Shown in pieces: positions 1 through 8,632 of a stretch of DNA of 64,000 bases. The position numbers and the translations under genes were made by a program. Every line of letters begins with the position of its first letter. Positions within the stretch are counted from its first letter, which is position 1. The DNA comes from Brevundimonas sp. (lineage in GTDB: Bacteria > Pseudomonadota > Alphaproteobacteria > Caulobacterales > Caulobacteraceae): the NCBI RefSeq assembly GCF_003248455.1, contig NZ_QFNM01000022.1, forward strand, positions 1 through 64,000, written 5' to 3'. The notes beneath the pieces are model-generated. The model was given only the letters and a program-made list of their open reading frames with translations. It ran no database searches and was not told where the DNA came from.

Positions 1-99
1 GATGATCTGCGCCTCGTTGAACCTGCTCTTCTTCACATCCGTCTCCTTTAGTGAAACGGACTCTCACTCAAAACGGAGGATCAGGAAGGGGGAACGTCA
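1..99 (-). mobile_element. IS3-family insertion sequence, terminal part
   Basis: Read on the minus strand, a GTG at 36-34 opens a frame beginning VKKSRFNEAQII and running off the window edge. This is the characteristic start of the OrfA transposase of IS3-family elements of the IS407-like group. A strong Shine-Dalgarno AAAGGAG lies 6-7 bases before the GTG. The element probably ends near base 99, where the minus strand begins TGACGTTCCCCCTTCC, a TGA-plus-C-run terminus typical of this group. Only one end is visible, so the inverted repeat partner and target duplication cannot be checked here. Confidence 0.75.
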
Positions 100-267
100 T
101 CTTCAGTGAACTTTGATCGCTTCATTCTGTCCGTCCTTCGTGGGGCGGACTCTAGCTATTCTTGGAGGAGTTTCAGGGGGTTACGTCAGATGTGGCGCCA
201 AAGGCTCAACGGATTAGTTTGCGGGCCTCCAGCAACAGGGAGTGCCCTCGTCATTAGGCTGCGACAA
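100..267. other. Intergenic, IS flank
   Basis: Between the IS end and the stop of the hydrolase/TPR gene I see no gene. A small GTCCG/CGGAC inverted repeat at about 130-150 could be a weak transcription stop. The DNA is less GC-rich than the chromosome further right. Confidence 0.4.
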
Positions 268-1488
268 TCAAGCTGAGCCTTCGTTTGGTGAAAATTTTAA
301 GCGCATCCGCGCCAATGCCCGCCGAAATCGAGCGGCAATCGATGTGTCGATTTTGTAAGCTGAGGCAAGCTGATGGTATTTGGGTTCATCGGGGTGGAGC
401 GCCAACGCCCGATTCACGGCCCTTGACGCCTCCTGAAACTGGCCAGCCTGCCAAGCAATCATGCCGTGCCAGGCGTGCAAATGCGCCAACACGGCGGCGT
501 CCGGCCTAACGATGACGTCGCGTACTATCGTTAGCGCTTCTTGGCTTCGTCCCATTCGGGCCAGGCCATCTGCAAAAGGAATCAAACCGGCGATACTGCC
601 TTGGGCGGCGTCGACTGCGCGCTTGTAATAGGTCATCGCTTCCTCATGTCTGCCAGCAATGACGAGGTTGTCAGCTAGGTAGCGCAAAGAATCGACGTGG
701 AGAGGCTGTAGGCTCACTGCGCGTTCTGCGAGGGCGAGAGCTATATGGCTTTTCCGCGCGGGAAGCGCTCGCGCCAAGTGAATAAGGTAGGTGGAACTGT
801 GTTTTCGAGCAGTCCGCACAGCTTTGGAGTAATAAGATAGGTCTTCCACGCCATTGAGAACGTCCAATAAAAGCGGTGCCAGAAGATGTGTGTCCGCAAC
901 GACTGGTCCCGATGGGTGGCCAGAGTATCGTACTGGGATGGTGGTGGTGGGAACCTCCGATGCGATCAGATCAACATGTTGGGCGTCGATTGTGGTGGGA
1001 TCATAGACGACTACGACGTGCGCGGTCTTTGGCAGAGGGGGCTCTAGTTCGGGCCTCCATACGATACGATTTGCGTCCTGAAGCCAACGCGTCTCGAATG
1101 GAACTTTCTTCGGGTTGATCGAGTACTGCGGAGAAAGCGCGAGAACGGCATCCACCCTCAGCAGGTCGGCAAAGCGCAGCGCTGCGTATCCCCCCATGCT
1201 GGAGCCATATGTAATTATGCGTTCTGGATGCGGCAGATGCTTTCTGATCGCGTCGATGGCGTCCTTCATATCAGGGTACTGGTACCAGTCTTCCCGGCGT
1301 CCCATGATGTGGATGGCTGAAAGGCCCTTTTCTTTTAAGAAGCCTTCGGAAAATCCCTCTCGCTCGAAGCCGTGGCCGATACTGTAGTTATCGAAAGTAA
1401 TCACCCAACGCGAAACATCGTCGCACGCTATGGCTCGTGCGACGATGTTTTCACTGCGATAGACGTCAGTTACCTCGTTGGCGGGCAT
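268..1488 (-). CDS. Alpha/beta-hydrolase-like protein with C-terminal TPR repeats
   Basis: A 406-residue protein with two parts. The N-terminal half (about 1-215) is alpha/beta-hydrolase-like: GSSMGGYAA at about residues 95-103 is a nucleophile elbow with a likely catalytic Ser, and ADTHLL at about 198 could carry the His. The C-terminal half (about 220-385) reads as tetratricopeptide repeats (A-x-A-L-x-P patterns such as RALALHPDEPKYHQLA). No signal peptide or membrane span is seen, so it is probably cytosolic. Substrate is unknown; similar two-part proteins occur near polysaccharide and glycan loci, but nothing here proves that. It starts at an ATG 31 bases after the thrS stop without a clear ribosome site. 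Codon use is visibly less GC-rich than its neighbour and it lies beside an IS end, suggesting acquisition. Confidence 0.6.
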   Translation of the reverse strand: MPANEVTDVYRSENIVARAIACDDVSRWVITFDNYSIGHGFEREGFSEGFLKEKGLSAIHIMGRREDWYQYPDMKDAIDAIRKHLPHPERIITYGSSMGGYAALRFADLLRVDAVLALSPQYSINPKKVPFETRWLQDANRIVWRPELEPPLPKTAHVVVVYDPTTIDAQHVDLIASEVPTTTIPVRYSGHPSGPVVADTHLLAPLLLDVLNGVEDLSYYSKAVRTARKHSSTYLIHLARALPARKSHIALALAERAVSLQPLHVDSLRYLADNLVIAGRHEEAMTYYKRAVDAAQGSIAGLIPFADGLARMGRSQEALTIVRDVIVRPDAAVLAHLHAWHGMIAWQAGQFQEASRAVNRALALHPDEPKYHQLASAYKIDTSIAARFRRALARMRLKFSPNEGSA

Positions 1489-1519
1489 TCAAGCACGCAT
1501 ACGGATGAAAACGGCGAAA

Positions 1520-3448
1520 TCATGCCAAACTCCTCAGGTCCGGCGGGGTCGCCTCGTCGGTCAGGATGCGGATGGCGTCCTCGACCGTGACCAGGGTCTG
1601 GGCCTGGGAGCCCAGGCGGCGGATGGCGACCATGCCTTCCTCGGCCTCCTTGCGGCCGACGACGGCGATGACCGGGACCTTGCCGACCGAGTGTTCGCGG
1701 ACCTTGTAGCCGACCTTCTCGTTCCTCAGGTCGATCTCGGTGCGCAGGCCGGCGGCCTTGAATCGGGCCATGACGTCGCGGGCGTAATCGTCGGCGTCGG
1801 AGGTGATGGTGGCCACCACGGCCTGGGTCGGGGCCAGCCATAGGGGGAAGGCGCCGGCGTAGTTCTCGATCATGATGCCGATGAACCGCTCGAAACTGCC
1901 TAGGATGGCCCGGTGCAGCATGACCGGACGGTGTTTCTGGCCGTCCTCGGCGATATAGGTCGCGTCCAGACGTTCGGGCAGGACATAGTCCAGCTGGATC
2001 GTGCCGCAGGTCCATTCGCGGCCGATGGCGTCCTTGACGATGAAGTCCAGCTTGGGCGCGTAGAAGGCGCCGTCGCCCTCGGTCACGACCGGCTCGGTGC
2101 CCGCGGCGCGGGCGGCCTCGGCCATCAGAGCCTCGGCCTTGTCCCAGAATTCGTCCGTGCCGGCGCGGTTCTCGGGCCGGGTGCCCAGGCTGATGTAGGC
2201 CGTCTCCATCCCCAAGTCGGCGTGGACGCTGCGGGCCAGTTTGATGAAGGCGGCCGTCTCCTCGACGATCTGGTCCTCGCGGCAGAAGATGTGGGCGTCG
2301 TCCTGGGTGAAGCCGCGCACCCGCATCAGGCCGTGCAGCGAACCGGACGGCTCATAGCGGTGGCAGGCGCCGAATTCGGCCATGCGCAGCGGCAGTTCGC
2401 GATAGGATCGCTGGCCCTGGTCGAAGATCTGGACGTGGCCGGGGCAGTTCATCGGCTTGAGCGACAGGGTCTCGCCCTCGACCGTCTCGCAGACGAACAT
2501 ATTGGGGCGGTATTTGTCCCAGTGGCCGCTCTGCTCCCAGAATTTGCGGTCCAGCACCTGGGGCGTCTTGACCTCGACATAGCCGGCGGCGTCCAGGCGG
2601 CGGCGCATATAGGCCTCCAGCACCCGCCACAGGACCCAGCCCTTGGGGTGCCAGAAGACCATGCCGCGGCCCTCTTCCTGCATGTGGAAGAGCTCCATGG
2701 CCTTGCCGACCTTGCGGTGGTCGCGCTTCTCGGCCTCTTCCAGCCGCTGCAGATAGGCGTCCAGGTCCTCCTTGGTCGCCCAGGCGGTGCCGTAGATGCG
2801 CTGAAGCTGCTCGCGCTTGGAATCGCCCCGCCAATAGGCGCCGGCCAGCTTGGTCAGTTTGAACGCCTTGCCGACATGGCGGGTCGAGGGGAAATGCGGC
2901 CCCCGGCACAGGTCGATCCAGTCGCCCTGTTTGTACAGGGTGATGGTCTCGGTCTCCGGCAGGTCGCGGATCAGCTCGGCCTTGAAGGTCTCGCCGCGCG
3001 CCTCGAAGAATCTGATCGCCTCGTCGCGGTCCCAGACCTCGCGTTCGAACTTGGCGTCGCGGTCGACGATCCGGGCCATCTCCTTCTCGATGGCGGCGAA
3101 GTCGTCGGTCGAGAAGGGCTCCTCGCGATAGAAATCGTAGTAGAAACCATCCTCGATGGCCGGGCCGATCGTGACTTGCGTGCCGGGGAACAGGGTCTGG
3201 ACCGCCTCGGCCAGGACGTGGGCCGCGTCGTGGCGGATCGTATAGAGGGCGGCGGGATCGTCGCGCATGATCAGACGGAAGTCGCCGCCCGTCTCCAGCA
3301 CCCGGCCCATGTCGCGCTGCTCGCCGTTCAGTTCGGCCAACACGGCCTTCTTGGCCAGCGACGGCGAGATCGAGGTGGCGACGTCGCGCGACGTGGAGCC
3401 TTCGGGATACTGGCGCACCGCGCCGTCGGGGAATTTCAGGTCGATCAT
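1520..3448 (-). CDS. thrS: Threonine--tRNA ligase
   Basis: Charges tRNA-Thr with threonine in the cytosol. The 642-residue length is normal for bacterial ThrRS. Domains in order: TGS (about 1-62), second additional domain with the HxxxH editing signature (HDAAHVLAEAV, about 73-83), class II catalytic core and anticodon-binding domain from about 535. Zinc ligands are visible as C in PMNCPGH, H in DDAHIF and H in LHRAILGS. The start is fixed by a 4-base ATGA overlap with the stop of the upstream yidD, implying translational coupling. It closes a Fe-S scaffold-yidD-thrS run on the minus strand. Confidence 0.98.
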   Translation of the reverse strand: MIDLKFPDGAVRQYPEGSTSRDVATSISPSLAKKAVLAELNGEQRDMGRVLETGGDFRLIMRDDPAALYTIRHDAAHVLAEAVQTLFPGTQVTIGPAIEDGFYYDFYREEPFSTDDFAAIEKEMARIVDRDAKFEREVWDRDEAIRFFEARGETFKAELIRDLPETETITLYKQGDWIDLCRGPHFPSTRHVGKAFKLTKLAGAYWRGDSKREQLQRIYGTAWATKEDLDAYLQRLEEAEKRDHRKVGKAMELFHMQEEGRGMVFWHPKGWVLWRVLEAYMRRRLDAAGYVEVKTPQVLDRKFWEQSGHWDKYRPNMFVCETVEGETLSLKPMNCPGHVQIFDQGQRSYRELPLRMAEFGACHRYEPSGSLHGLMRVRGFTQDDAHIFCREDQIVEETAAFIKLARSVHADLGMETAYISLGTRPENRAGTDEFWDKAEALMAEAARAAGTEPVVTEGDGAFYAPKLDFIVKDAIGREWTCGTIQLDYVLPERLDATYIAEDGQKHRPVMLHRAILGSFERFIGIMIENYAGAFPLWLAPTQAVVATITSDADDYARDVMARFKAAGLRTEIDLRNEKVGYKVREHSVGKVPVIAVVGRKEAEEGMVAIRRLGSQAQTLVTVEDAIRILTDEATPPDLRSLA

Positions 3449-3681
3449 TGGTCAGTCTTTGCAGGTGGGACCGGGTCGTATCCCGACCGCCCGAAGGGAT
3501 GGCATTTACAGAGCCGGCGCACGGTGAGCCACCCCCCCTTTACCGGTCCGTGCTGGATCAGGGCGTCACGCCCGTAATCCGAACAGGTCGGCAGAAATCG
3601 GCATTGCTGGCCGATCAGGGGGGACAGCGTCAGCTTGTAGCCCCGATGGGCCGCGCGCACGCCGCGTTCGTAGAGAGACAT
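3445..3681 (-). CDS. yidD: Membrane protein insertion efficiency factor YidD
   Basis: Small membrane-associated protein thought to help YidC-dependent insertion of inner-membrane proteins. The YidD signature is clear: CRFLPTCSDY, then HG..KG.WL..RRL.KCHPFG..GYDPVP. I take the ATG at 3681 (78 residues), which has an AAGGGA ribosome site; an in-frame TTG at 3762 would add 27 unconserved residues and has no such site. Its stop overlaps the thrS start by four bases. The extra N-terminal extension is a possible but less likely alternative. Confidence 0.93.
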   Translation of the reverse strand: MSLYERGVRAAHRGYKLTLSPLIGQQCRFLPTCSDYGRDALIQHGPVKGGWLTVRRLCKCHPFGRSGYDPVPPAKTDQ

Positions 3682-3775
3682 CGCGTCCCTTCGCCGGGGT
3701 TGATGGGGCCGGGGGCTGGATGGGTTCGCCGCGCTTATCCCCTGTCGGAGCAGGGGGATCAACCGGGCAGAGCCG

Positions 3776-4231
3776 TCAGGCCGCGCCGGCGAGACGAGTT
3801 CGGGCGGTCAGGGCCGCATTGACCGCCTCCAGCGTCGCCTCCAGCGAGACCAGGGTCGAGGCGTGGCGGGCGGGGTAGTCGGCGACCTGTTTCAGCAGGC
3901 GCAGGCCTTCGAACCGGCCGCTGGGGCCCTCGCCGCCCGATTTCAGCATGGCGATCATGGCGTCGCGGGCGTCGGCGATCTCGAAAAGGGAGGCGCCGAC
4001 GACGTGCTGGCCCAGCACCCCGGCGGCGGCCTGGCCCAGGGCGCAGGCCTCCACGTCCTGGGCGAAGGCGGCGATCCGACCCTGGTCGTCCAGGACCACG
4101 TCGACGGTGGCGCGCGAGCCGCACAGTTTGGCGACCCGTTCGCCGGTGCCCTCCGGCGCCGGCAGACGCCCCGCATGCGGCAGGTTCGCCGCCAGCGTCA
4201 GGATGCGCGCGCTGTAGAGATCGTCGATCAT
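3776..4231 (-). CDS. Iron-sulfur cluster assembly scaffold protein (IscU/NifU-N-like, divergent)
   Basis: A 151-residue IscU-fold protein. Two of the three cluster-ligand cysteines of IscU are present (C37 in LCGSR, C63 in EACALGQ). The third, normally in a K-C motif, is replaced in YPARHAST (about 119-126), leaving a His as possible ligand. This divergent subfamily is common next to yidD in alphaproteobacteria. It may therefore be a carrier or paralogue rather than the main scaffold. First gene of the minus-strand set that continues into yidD and thrS, about 95 bases upstream of the yidD start. Confidence 0.8.
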   Translation of the reverse strand: MIDDLYSARILTLAANLPHAGRLPAPEGTGERVAKLCGSRATVDVVLDDQGRIAAFAQDVEACALGQAAAGVLGQHVVGASLFEIADARDAMIAMLKSGGEGPSGRFEGLRLLKQVADYPARHASTLVSLEATLEAVNAALTARTRLAGAA

Positions 4232-4267
4232 GGCGGGGAAGATAGGGCGTTCGACGCGGTCGCGAAA

Positions 4268-4432
4268 CCTCTCCCTCCCCGCTCGGGGAGGGTGGCCGAG
4301 TGAAGCGAGGTCGGGTGGGGAGGGCCGGGCGATGCGCCACGGGCCTGTTCTGCATCCGGCAAGTGCGGCCCTGCCGGGCCGCCCCCACCCCGTCGCTGCG
4401 CGACGACCCTCCCCGGAGCGGGGAGGGAGAGG
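4268..4432. repeat. 165-bp palindromic MITE-like element
   Basis: The element is bounded by perfect 17-bp inverted repeats at 4268-4284 and 4416-4432 (arms rich in CCTCCC/GGGAGG). Inside, each arm folds again (CTCCCCGCTCGGGGAG at the left; CTCCCCGGAGCGGGGAG at the right), and a second pair GGTGGGG/CCCCACC lies further in. No coding frame is needed to explain it. It lies between two minus-strand genes and may also act as a transcription stop for the HAD gene. Related short CTCCCC...GGGGAG hairpins occur at 15532-15552 and 17225-17245. Confidence 0.7.
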
Positions 4433-4438
4433 GGTGTG

Positions 4439-5113
4439 CTAGACCTCGACCGTCAGCGATCCGTCCGGCGCGATCTCCAGCCGCAGGTCGGCGTAGTCCG
4501 CCAGCTTCGGGTGATCCGTTTCCAGCGGATGAGTCCAGGCCGCCGTCACCACCACCACGTCCGCCCCGGCGGCCTCGCCGGCCCTGATCCCCGCCTCGGC
4601 GTCCTCGAACACCAGGCAGTCGGCGATGTCGAAGCCCAGCGCCCGGGCGGCCTTCAGATAGCCGGCCGGGTCGGGCTTGCCGCGTTCGACGGCCTCGGCG
4701 GTGATCATGACGGCGGGCGATTCGACCCCGGCGGCCTTCAGGCGCGCGCGGGCCAGGGGGATGGAGGCGGAGGTGACGACGGCCCAGCGGCCGGGCGGCA
4801 GGCGTCTGACGAAATCGACGGCGCCGGGAATGGGGGCGACGCCCGCCACATCCTCGATCTCGCCCCGCTCGACCCAGGCGACCTCGGCGTCCAGGTCGAT
4901 GTCGGGCAGGGCCTGGCGGCGGATGGTATCGACGGCCCGCACTCCGTGGACGGTCGGGACGAAGGCGGCGACGTCCAGACCGTGCCGCTCGGCCCAGCGG
5001 GTCCAGACCCGTTCGGCGGCGGCGGTCGAGGTGATCAATGTGCCGTCCATGTCGAACAGGAAGGCGGCGTAGGCGCGGGACGGGGGTAGGGAAGCCATGG
5101 CTTCATCCACCAC
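4439..5113 (-). CDS. HAD-superfamily hydrolase, subfamily IA phosphatase
   Basis: A 224-residue cytosolic phosphatase of the haloacid dehalogenase superfamily. Motif I is FDMDGTL (about 20-26, nucleophile Asp), motif II is VTSAS (about 113), motif III is the Lys of RGKPDP (about 144), motif IV is EDAEAG (about 170). An alpha-helical cap sits between motifs I and II. The pattern resembles sugar-phosphate phosphatases (2-deoxyglucose-6-phosphate or glycerol-phosphate types), but the substrate cannot be told from sequence. Confidence 0.88.
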   Translation of the reverse strand: MVDEAMASLPPSRAYAAFLFDMDGTLITSTAAAERVWTRWAERHGLDVAAFVPTVHGVRAVDTIRRQALPDIDLDAEVAWVERGEIEDVAGVAPIPGAVDFVRRLPPGRWAVVTSASIPLARARLKAAGVESPAVMITAEAVERGKPDPAGYLKAARALGFDIADCLVFEDAEAGIRAGEAAGADVVVVTAAWTHPLETDHPKLADYADLRLEIAPDGSLTVEV

Positions 5114-5140
5114 GCGCGGGCGTGCGTCGCAATGGTCGGA

Positions 5141-6010
5141 TCAGCCGCCCTGAAGGGAACGCCAGGTCCGGGCCGTGTCGCTCGCCGATGCGGGGGCGGC
5201 GAGCTGTCCCGGCGCGGCGGCCGCCGTCGCGCCCGGCGCCGAGCGTGAGCGCAGCCAGCGCAGGGTCTGCTCGGCCTGTTCGGGGGGCAGTTCGCGGCGC
5301 AGAATCTGTTCGGCCTCGCCCATCTTGCCCTGCAGGCCCAGGGCCAGGGCCAGATTCTGGCGCACCTTGGCCGAGGCGGTCGGCTGGGCGGCGGCGCGGC
5401 GCAGCAGGGTCTCGGCGCCCGGCGCATCGCCCTGGGTCAGGGCGGCGGTGGCGGCGTTGGCCAGGACGTCGGGGTTGTCGGGCGACAGGACCAGGGCCTG
5501 GTTCCAGGCGGCGCGGGCGTCGTCGAAGCGCCGCACCTGCTCATAGGCCACGCCCAGCAGCGAATAGGGCCGCCAGTCGCGCGGCGCCAGGTCGCGCGCC
5601 TTCTCCAGCGGGGCGACGCCGTAGAAGGCCTGGCCCCGCGCGATATGGGCGCGGCCCAGCTCCAGCAGGGCGTCCAGGTCGGTCGGCTTCTGGTTCAGCG
5701 TGGCCTGGGCGGCTTCCGCGGCCTGGTCGTAGCGCCCCAGTTCGCGCAGCGCCTGGGCCAGTTTGACGCCGGCGACCGCATCGGTCGGGTCGGCCTGCTG
5801 CTCCGACGCCCAGAAGACCGAGCGCGACAGGGCGTCCATCCGGTCGTAGGTCGCGCGCACCTGGGCCGAGGACGGGCCGCGCGGCTGCCGGGTCGTCGCC
5901 ACGGGCGCGGGATCGGCGGCCGGAGCCGGCGCGGCGGCTGCGGTGGTCGTCAGGCCTGCCAGGCCTGTCGTCAGGGCGACGGTTGCGATCAGGGCGGGCA
6001 TGGGCGACAT
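5141..6010 (-). CDS. Exported TPR-repeat protein
   Basis: About 289 residues starting at the ATG at 6010, which places a signal peptide at the N-terminus (hydrophobic ALIATVALTTGLAGL then AAAA). A TTG/ATG further upstream (6073) would add 21 polar residues before the signal and is less likely. After an Ala/Pro-rich linker the protein is a run of tetratricopeptide repeats (for example ALLELGRAHIARGQAFYGVA and SLLGVAYEQVRRFDDARAAW), so it is probably a periplasmic scaffold. It is divergent from the aminopeptidase gene, with the two starts only about 90 bases apart. Confidence 0.75.
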   Translation of the reverse strand: MSPMPALIATVALTTGLAGLTTTAAAAPAPAADPAPVATTRQPRGPSSAQVRATYDRMDALSRSVFWASEQQADPTDAVAGVKLAQALRELGRYDQAAEAAQATLNQKPTDLDALLELGRAHIARGQAFYGVAPLEKARDLAPRDWRPYSLLGVAYEQVRRFDDARAAWNQALVLSPDNPDVLANAATAALTQGDAPGAETLLRRAAAQPTASAKVRQNLALALGLQGKMGEAEQILRRELPPEQAEQTLRWLRSRSAPGATAAAAPGQLAAPASASDTARTWRSLQGG

Positions 6011-6099
6011 GGAAAGGGTCCGGACGGTCCTCGGCTCTTTGCGTCCCGAGGATCGCCGCTGTGCGTCAACCAATGGTTAACCGTGTTTCGAGGCCGCCC

Positions 6100-7485
6100 A
6101 TGTCCGTCCCGCATTCCCTTCTGGTCGCCGCCGAGGACGGGGCGGGCGCCGTGCCGATCCGCATCGCCGGGACGGCGGACACGCTGGAGGGCGTCGCCGG
6201 GCGCTGGGCCGAACTGAACGGGTTCGAAGGCAGGCCGGGGCAGCTGCTGGTCGTTCCGGGCGCCGAAGGCGCGGCGGCCGAGGTGCTGCTGGGGGCCGGG
6301 TCGGCCTTCGATCCGATGACGGCGCGGGGCCTGTCGGCGCGGCTGCCGGGCGGCCTCTATCGGCTGGCGGTCGAGGGCGAGCCGGCGCGGCAGGCGGCCC
6401 TGGCCTTCCTGCTGGGGGCCTATGTCTTCGACCGCTACAAGACCCGGCCGGATCGCGCGCCGGCCAGGCTGGTCGCGCCCGAGGGGCTGGACGTCGCCGA
6501 GACGTCGCGCATCGTCGCCGCCTGCGCCCTGGCGCGTGAAATGGTCGACACCCCCGCCGCCGACTTGGGGCCGCTGCAGATCGAGACCATCGCCCGCGAG
6601 ATCGCCGAAGACGCCGGGGCCGCCGTCACGGTCGTCGAGGGCGACGCCCTGCTGGAGGAGAACTATCCGGCCGTCCACGCCGTGGGCCGCGCCGCCGCCC
6701 CGCACCGGGCGCCGCGCCTGATCGAGATCGGCTGGCGGCTGGACCGGACCGACCTGCCGCTGGTGGCCCTGGTCGGCAAGGGGGTGGTGTTCGACACCGG
6801 CGGCCTGGACCTGAAGCCCGCCGCCGGCATGCGCAACATGAAGAAGGACATGGGCGGATCGGCCCACGCCCTGGCCCTGGGGCGGCTGGTCATGCAGGCC
6901 GATCTGCCCGTGCGCCTGGTGGTGATCGTGGCGGCGGTGGAGAATGCGGTGTCTGGCGACGCCTTCCGTCCCGGCGACATCCTGAACAGCCGAAAAGGTC
7001 TGACCATCGAGGTCGGCAATACGGATGCGGAAGGCCGGCTGGTCCTGGCCGACGCCCTGACCCGGGCGGGCGAGCACGAACCGAACCTGACGCTGGACTT
7101 CGCCACCCTGACCGGCGCGGCGCGGATCGCCCTGGGGCCGGAGCTGCCGCCGCTCTACACCGACGACGAGACGCTGGCGGGACAGCTGCTGGCGGCGGCG
7201 GGCGAGGTGCGCGACCCGCTGTGGCGGATGCCGCTTTGGCCCGGCTATCGCGCGGCGCTGGACGCCGAGATCGCGGATCTCAGGAACGACCCCGCCGGCT
7301 GGGCCCAGGCCGGATCGGTGACGGCGGCCCTGTTCCTGCAAAGGTTCGCGCCCGCGACCGGCGCCTGGGCCCATATGGACATCTTCGCCTGGAACCCCCG
7401 CGCCCGTCCCGGCTGGCCCGAAGGCGGCGAAGCCCAGGCCCTGCGCGCCTGCTACGCCATGCTGAAAGCGCGCTATCCAGGATAA
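6100..7485 (+). CDS. Leucyl aminopeptidase family protein (M17)
   Basis: Cytosolic di-metal aminopeptidase removing N-terminal residues from peptides. The M17 signature NTDAEGRLVLADAL is at about 346-359 of the open frame, and KGVVFDTGGLDLKPA supplies the metal-binding Lys and Asp. From the ATG at 6100 the product is 461 residues, normal for the shorter alphaproteobacterial M17 branch. An in-frame ATG at 6073 is possible but lacks support. A NlpC/P60 peptidase follows 360 bases downstream, a pairing common in Caulobacterales that suggests joint peptide or peptidoglycan-peptide turnover. Confidence 0.92.
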   Translation: MSVPHSLLVAAEDGAGAVPIRIAGTADTLEGVAGRWAELNGFEGRPGQLLVVPGAEGAAAEVLLGAGSAFDPMTARGLSARLPGGLYRLAVEGEPARQAALAFLLGAYVFDRYKTRPDRAPARLVAPEGLDVAETSRIVAACALAREMVDTPAADLGPLQIETIAREIAEDAGAAVTVVEGDALLEENYPAVHAVGRAAAPHRAPRLIEIGWRLDRTDLPLVALVGKGVVFDTGGLDLKPAAGMRNMKKDMGGSAHALALGRLVMQADLPVRLVVIVAAVENAVSGDAFRPGDILNSRKGLTIEVGNTDAEGRLVLADALTRAGEHEPNLTLDFATLTGAARIALGPELPPLYTDDETLAGQLLAAAGEVRDPLWRMPLWPGYRAALDAEIADLRNDPAGWAQAGSVTAALFLQRFAPATGAWAHMDIFAWNPRARPGWPEGGEAQALRACYAMLKARYPG

Positions 7486-7550
7486 GGCGTCGTCCGTAGG
7501 GGGCGACCGATCTGGAATGAACGTTCGCCTCGATGCGGCGTTGATCGCCC

Positions 7551-7712
7551 ATGGACAAACGCCAGAATTCCAAACCGCCCATCGATTTCGAAGAGGGCCC
7601 CGACAAGCCCAGCAAGTCAGCCTTCAAAATTTCGGGCCTGGCCATCGCAATCGCTGCGTTGATCTGCATTGGATTGATCGCCGTGGTCGTCATGCAGAAG
7701 GGCGGCCTGTAG
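7551..7712 (+). CDS. Small single-pass membrane protein
   Basis: A 53-codon frame, MDKRQNSKPPIDFEEG onward. It has a polar N-terminus and one clean hydrophobic segment (about residues 28-48, ISGLAIAIAALICIGLIAVV), then a short QKGGL tail. It lies in the gap between the aminopeptidase and the NlpC/P60 gene. No strong ribosome site is seen. The clean topology, charged flank and sensible stop argue that it is real. Function unknown. Confidence 0.45.
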   Translation: MDKRQNSKPPIDFEEGPDKPSKSAFKISGLAIAIAALICIGLIAVVVMQKGGL

Positions 7713-7846
7713 AGCGACGCATCGTCGGACACCTGTAGGTCGCCAAAGAACGCGGTTCTGTTGATTTCTTTCGAAAAAGCGGCGGGCGTTAACGGCCCCT
7801 AAGCCATCGGGGGATAAGGCTGCGGGTTCAATCACGCGAGCTCACG

Positions 7847-8632
7847 TTGACCGACGTCCTCGATCTTGTTCCGCCGGGCGACCGCCTGGCCCGCCCCGAC
7901 CTCGCCGAACTGGCGTTGGAAGGCCTGGTGCGCGCCGAGGCCTATCGCGCGACCCAGGCCATGCACTGCCGCGCAGCCGTGGCGGACGTGCTGTCGGACG
8001 CCGAGGTGCGGATCGACCAACTGCTGCATGGCGAAGTCTTCGACGTGCTGGAGCGGTCGAACGGCCGCGCCTGGGGCAGGGCGCGGCGCGACGGCGTGGT
8101 CGGCTGGGTGGTGCTGGACAGCCTGTCCGCGGGCGCGCCCCTGGCCACGCACCGGGTCGCCGCCGTGGACGCCGCCCTGCCGTTGAACGCCCTGGTGGTC
8201 GAAGGCGGAACCGGGCTGGAGGCGTCCGACCTGAGCCCTGTAGGCGCCTTCGAAAGCGATCTGGTCGCGGTGGCCGAACGGCTGCTGGGCCGGCCGCACG
8301 AACCGGGCGCACGCTCATCGCGCGCAACAGACTGTTCGGGCCTGGTGCAGCAGGCGCTGCTGGCCTGCGGCCTGCCGGGACCGCGCCGCTCGGACGGACA
8401 GGCCGTGCTGGGCCGCGCCGCGGCCGCAAGCGAGCGGCGAAGGGGCGACATCGTCGTCTGGCTGGCCGCCAGGGGCGATCACGACTGGACCGGCCATTCG
8501 GCCCTGATGCTGGACGGCGAGCGGATCATCCACGCCACGGGCGGCCGGGGGGTGGTGATCGAGGCCTTCGCCGAGGTCGAGGCGCGCCTGGTCGCCGACG
8601 GCTTCGAACCCGCGCGCTTTCGCCGGCTCTAA
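7847..8632 (+). CDS. NlpC/P60 (C40) cell-wall peptidase with SH3-like N-terminus
   Basis: Predicted endopeptidase acting on peptidoglycan stem peptides. The C40 catalytic Cys is in ATDCSGLVQ (C163) and the His in TGHSALML (H217). The N-terminal third (about 35-105) resembles the bacterial SH3 domains that precede this catalytic domain. The frame opens with TTG at 7847. No signal peptide is seen, so export is uncertain. It follows the M17 aminopeptidase, which may finish digestion of released peptides. Convergent with mmcB, whose stop overlaps its end by four bases. Confidence 0.88.
   Translation: MTDVLDLVPPGDRLARPDLAELALEGLVRAEAYRATQAMHCRAAVADVLSDAEVRIDQLLHGEVFDVLERSNGRAWGRARRDGVVGWVVLDSLSAGAPLATHRVAAVDAALPLNALVVEGGTGLEASDLSPVGAFESDLVAVAERLLGRPHEPGARSSRATDCSGLVQQALLACGLPGPRRSDGQAVLGRAAAASERRRGDIVVWLAARGDHDWTGHSALMLDGERIIHATGGRGVVIEAFAEVEARLVADGFEPARFRRL

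Noticed and set aside
1913..3577. 554-codon plus-strand open frame across thrS
   Set aside because: It is antisense to a full-length ThrRS; long antisense frames are expected at this GC content and the product has no motifs.
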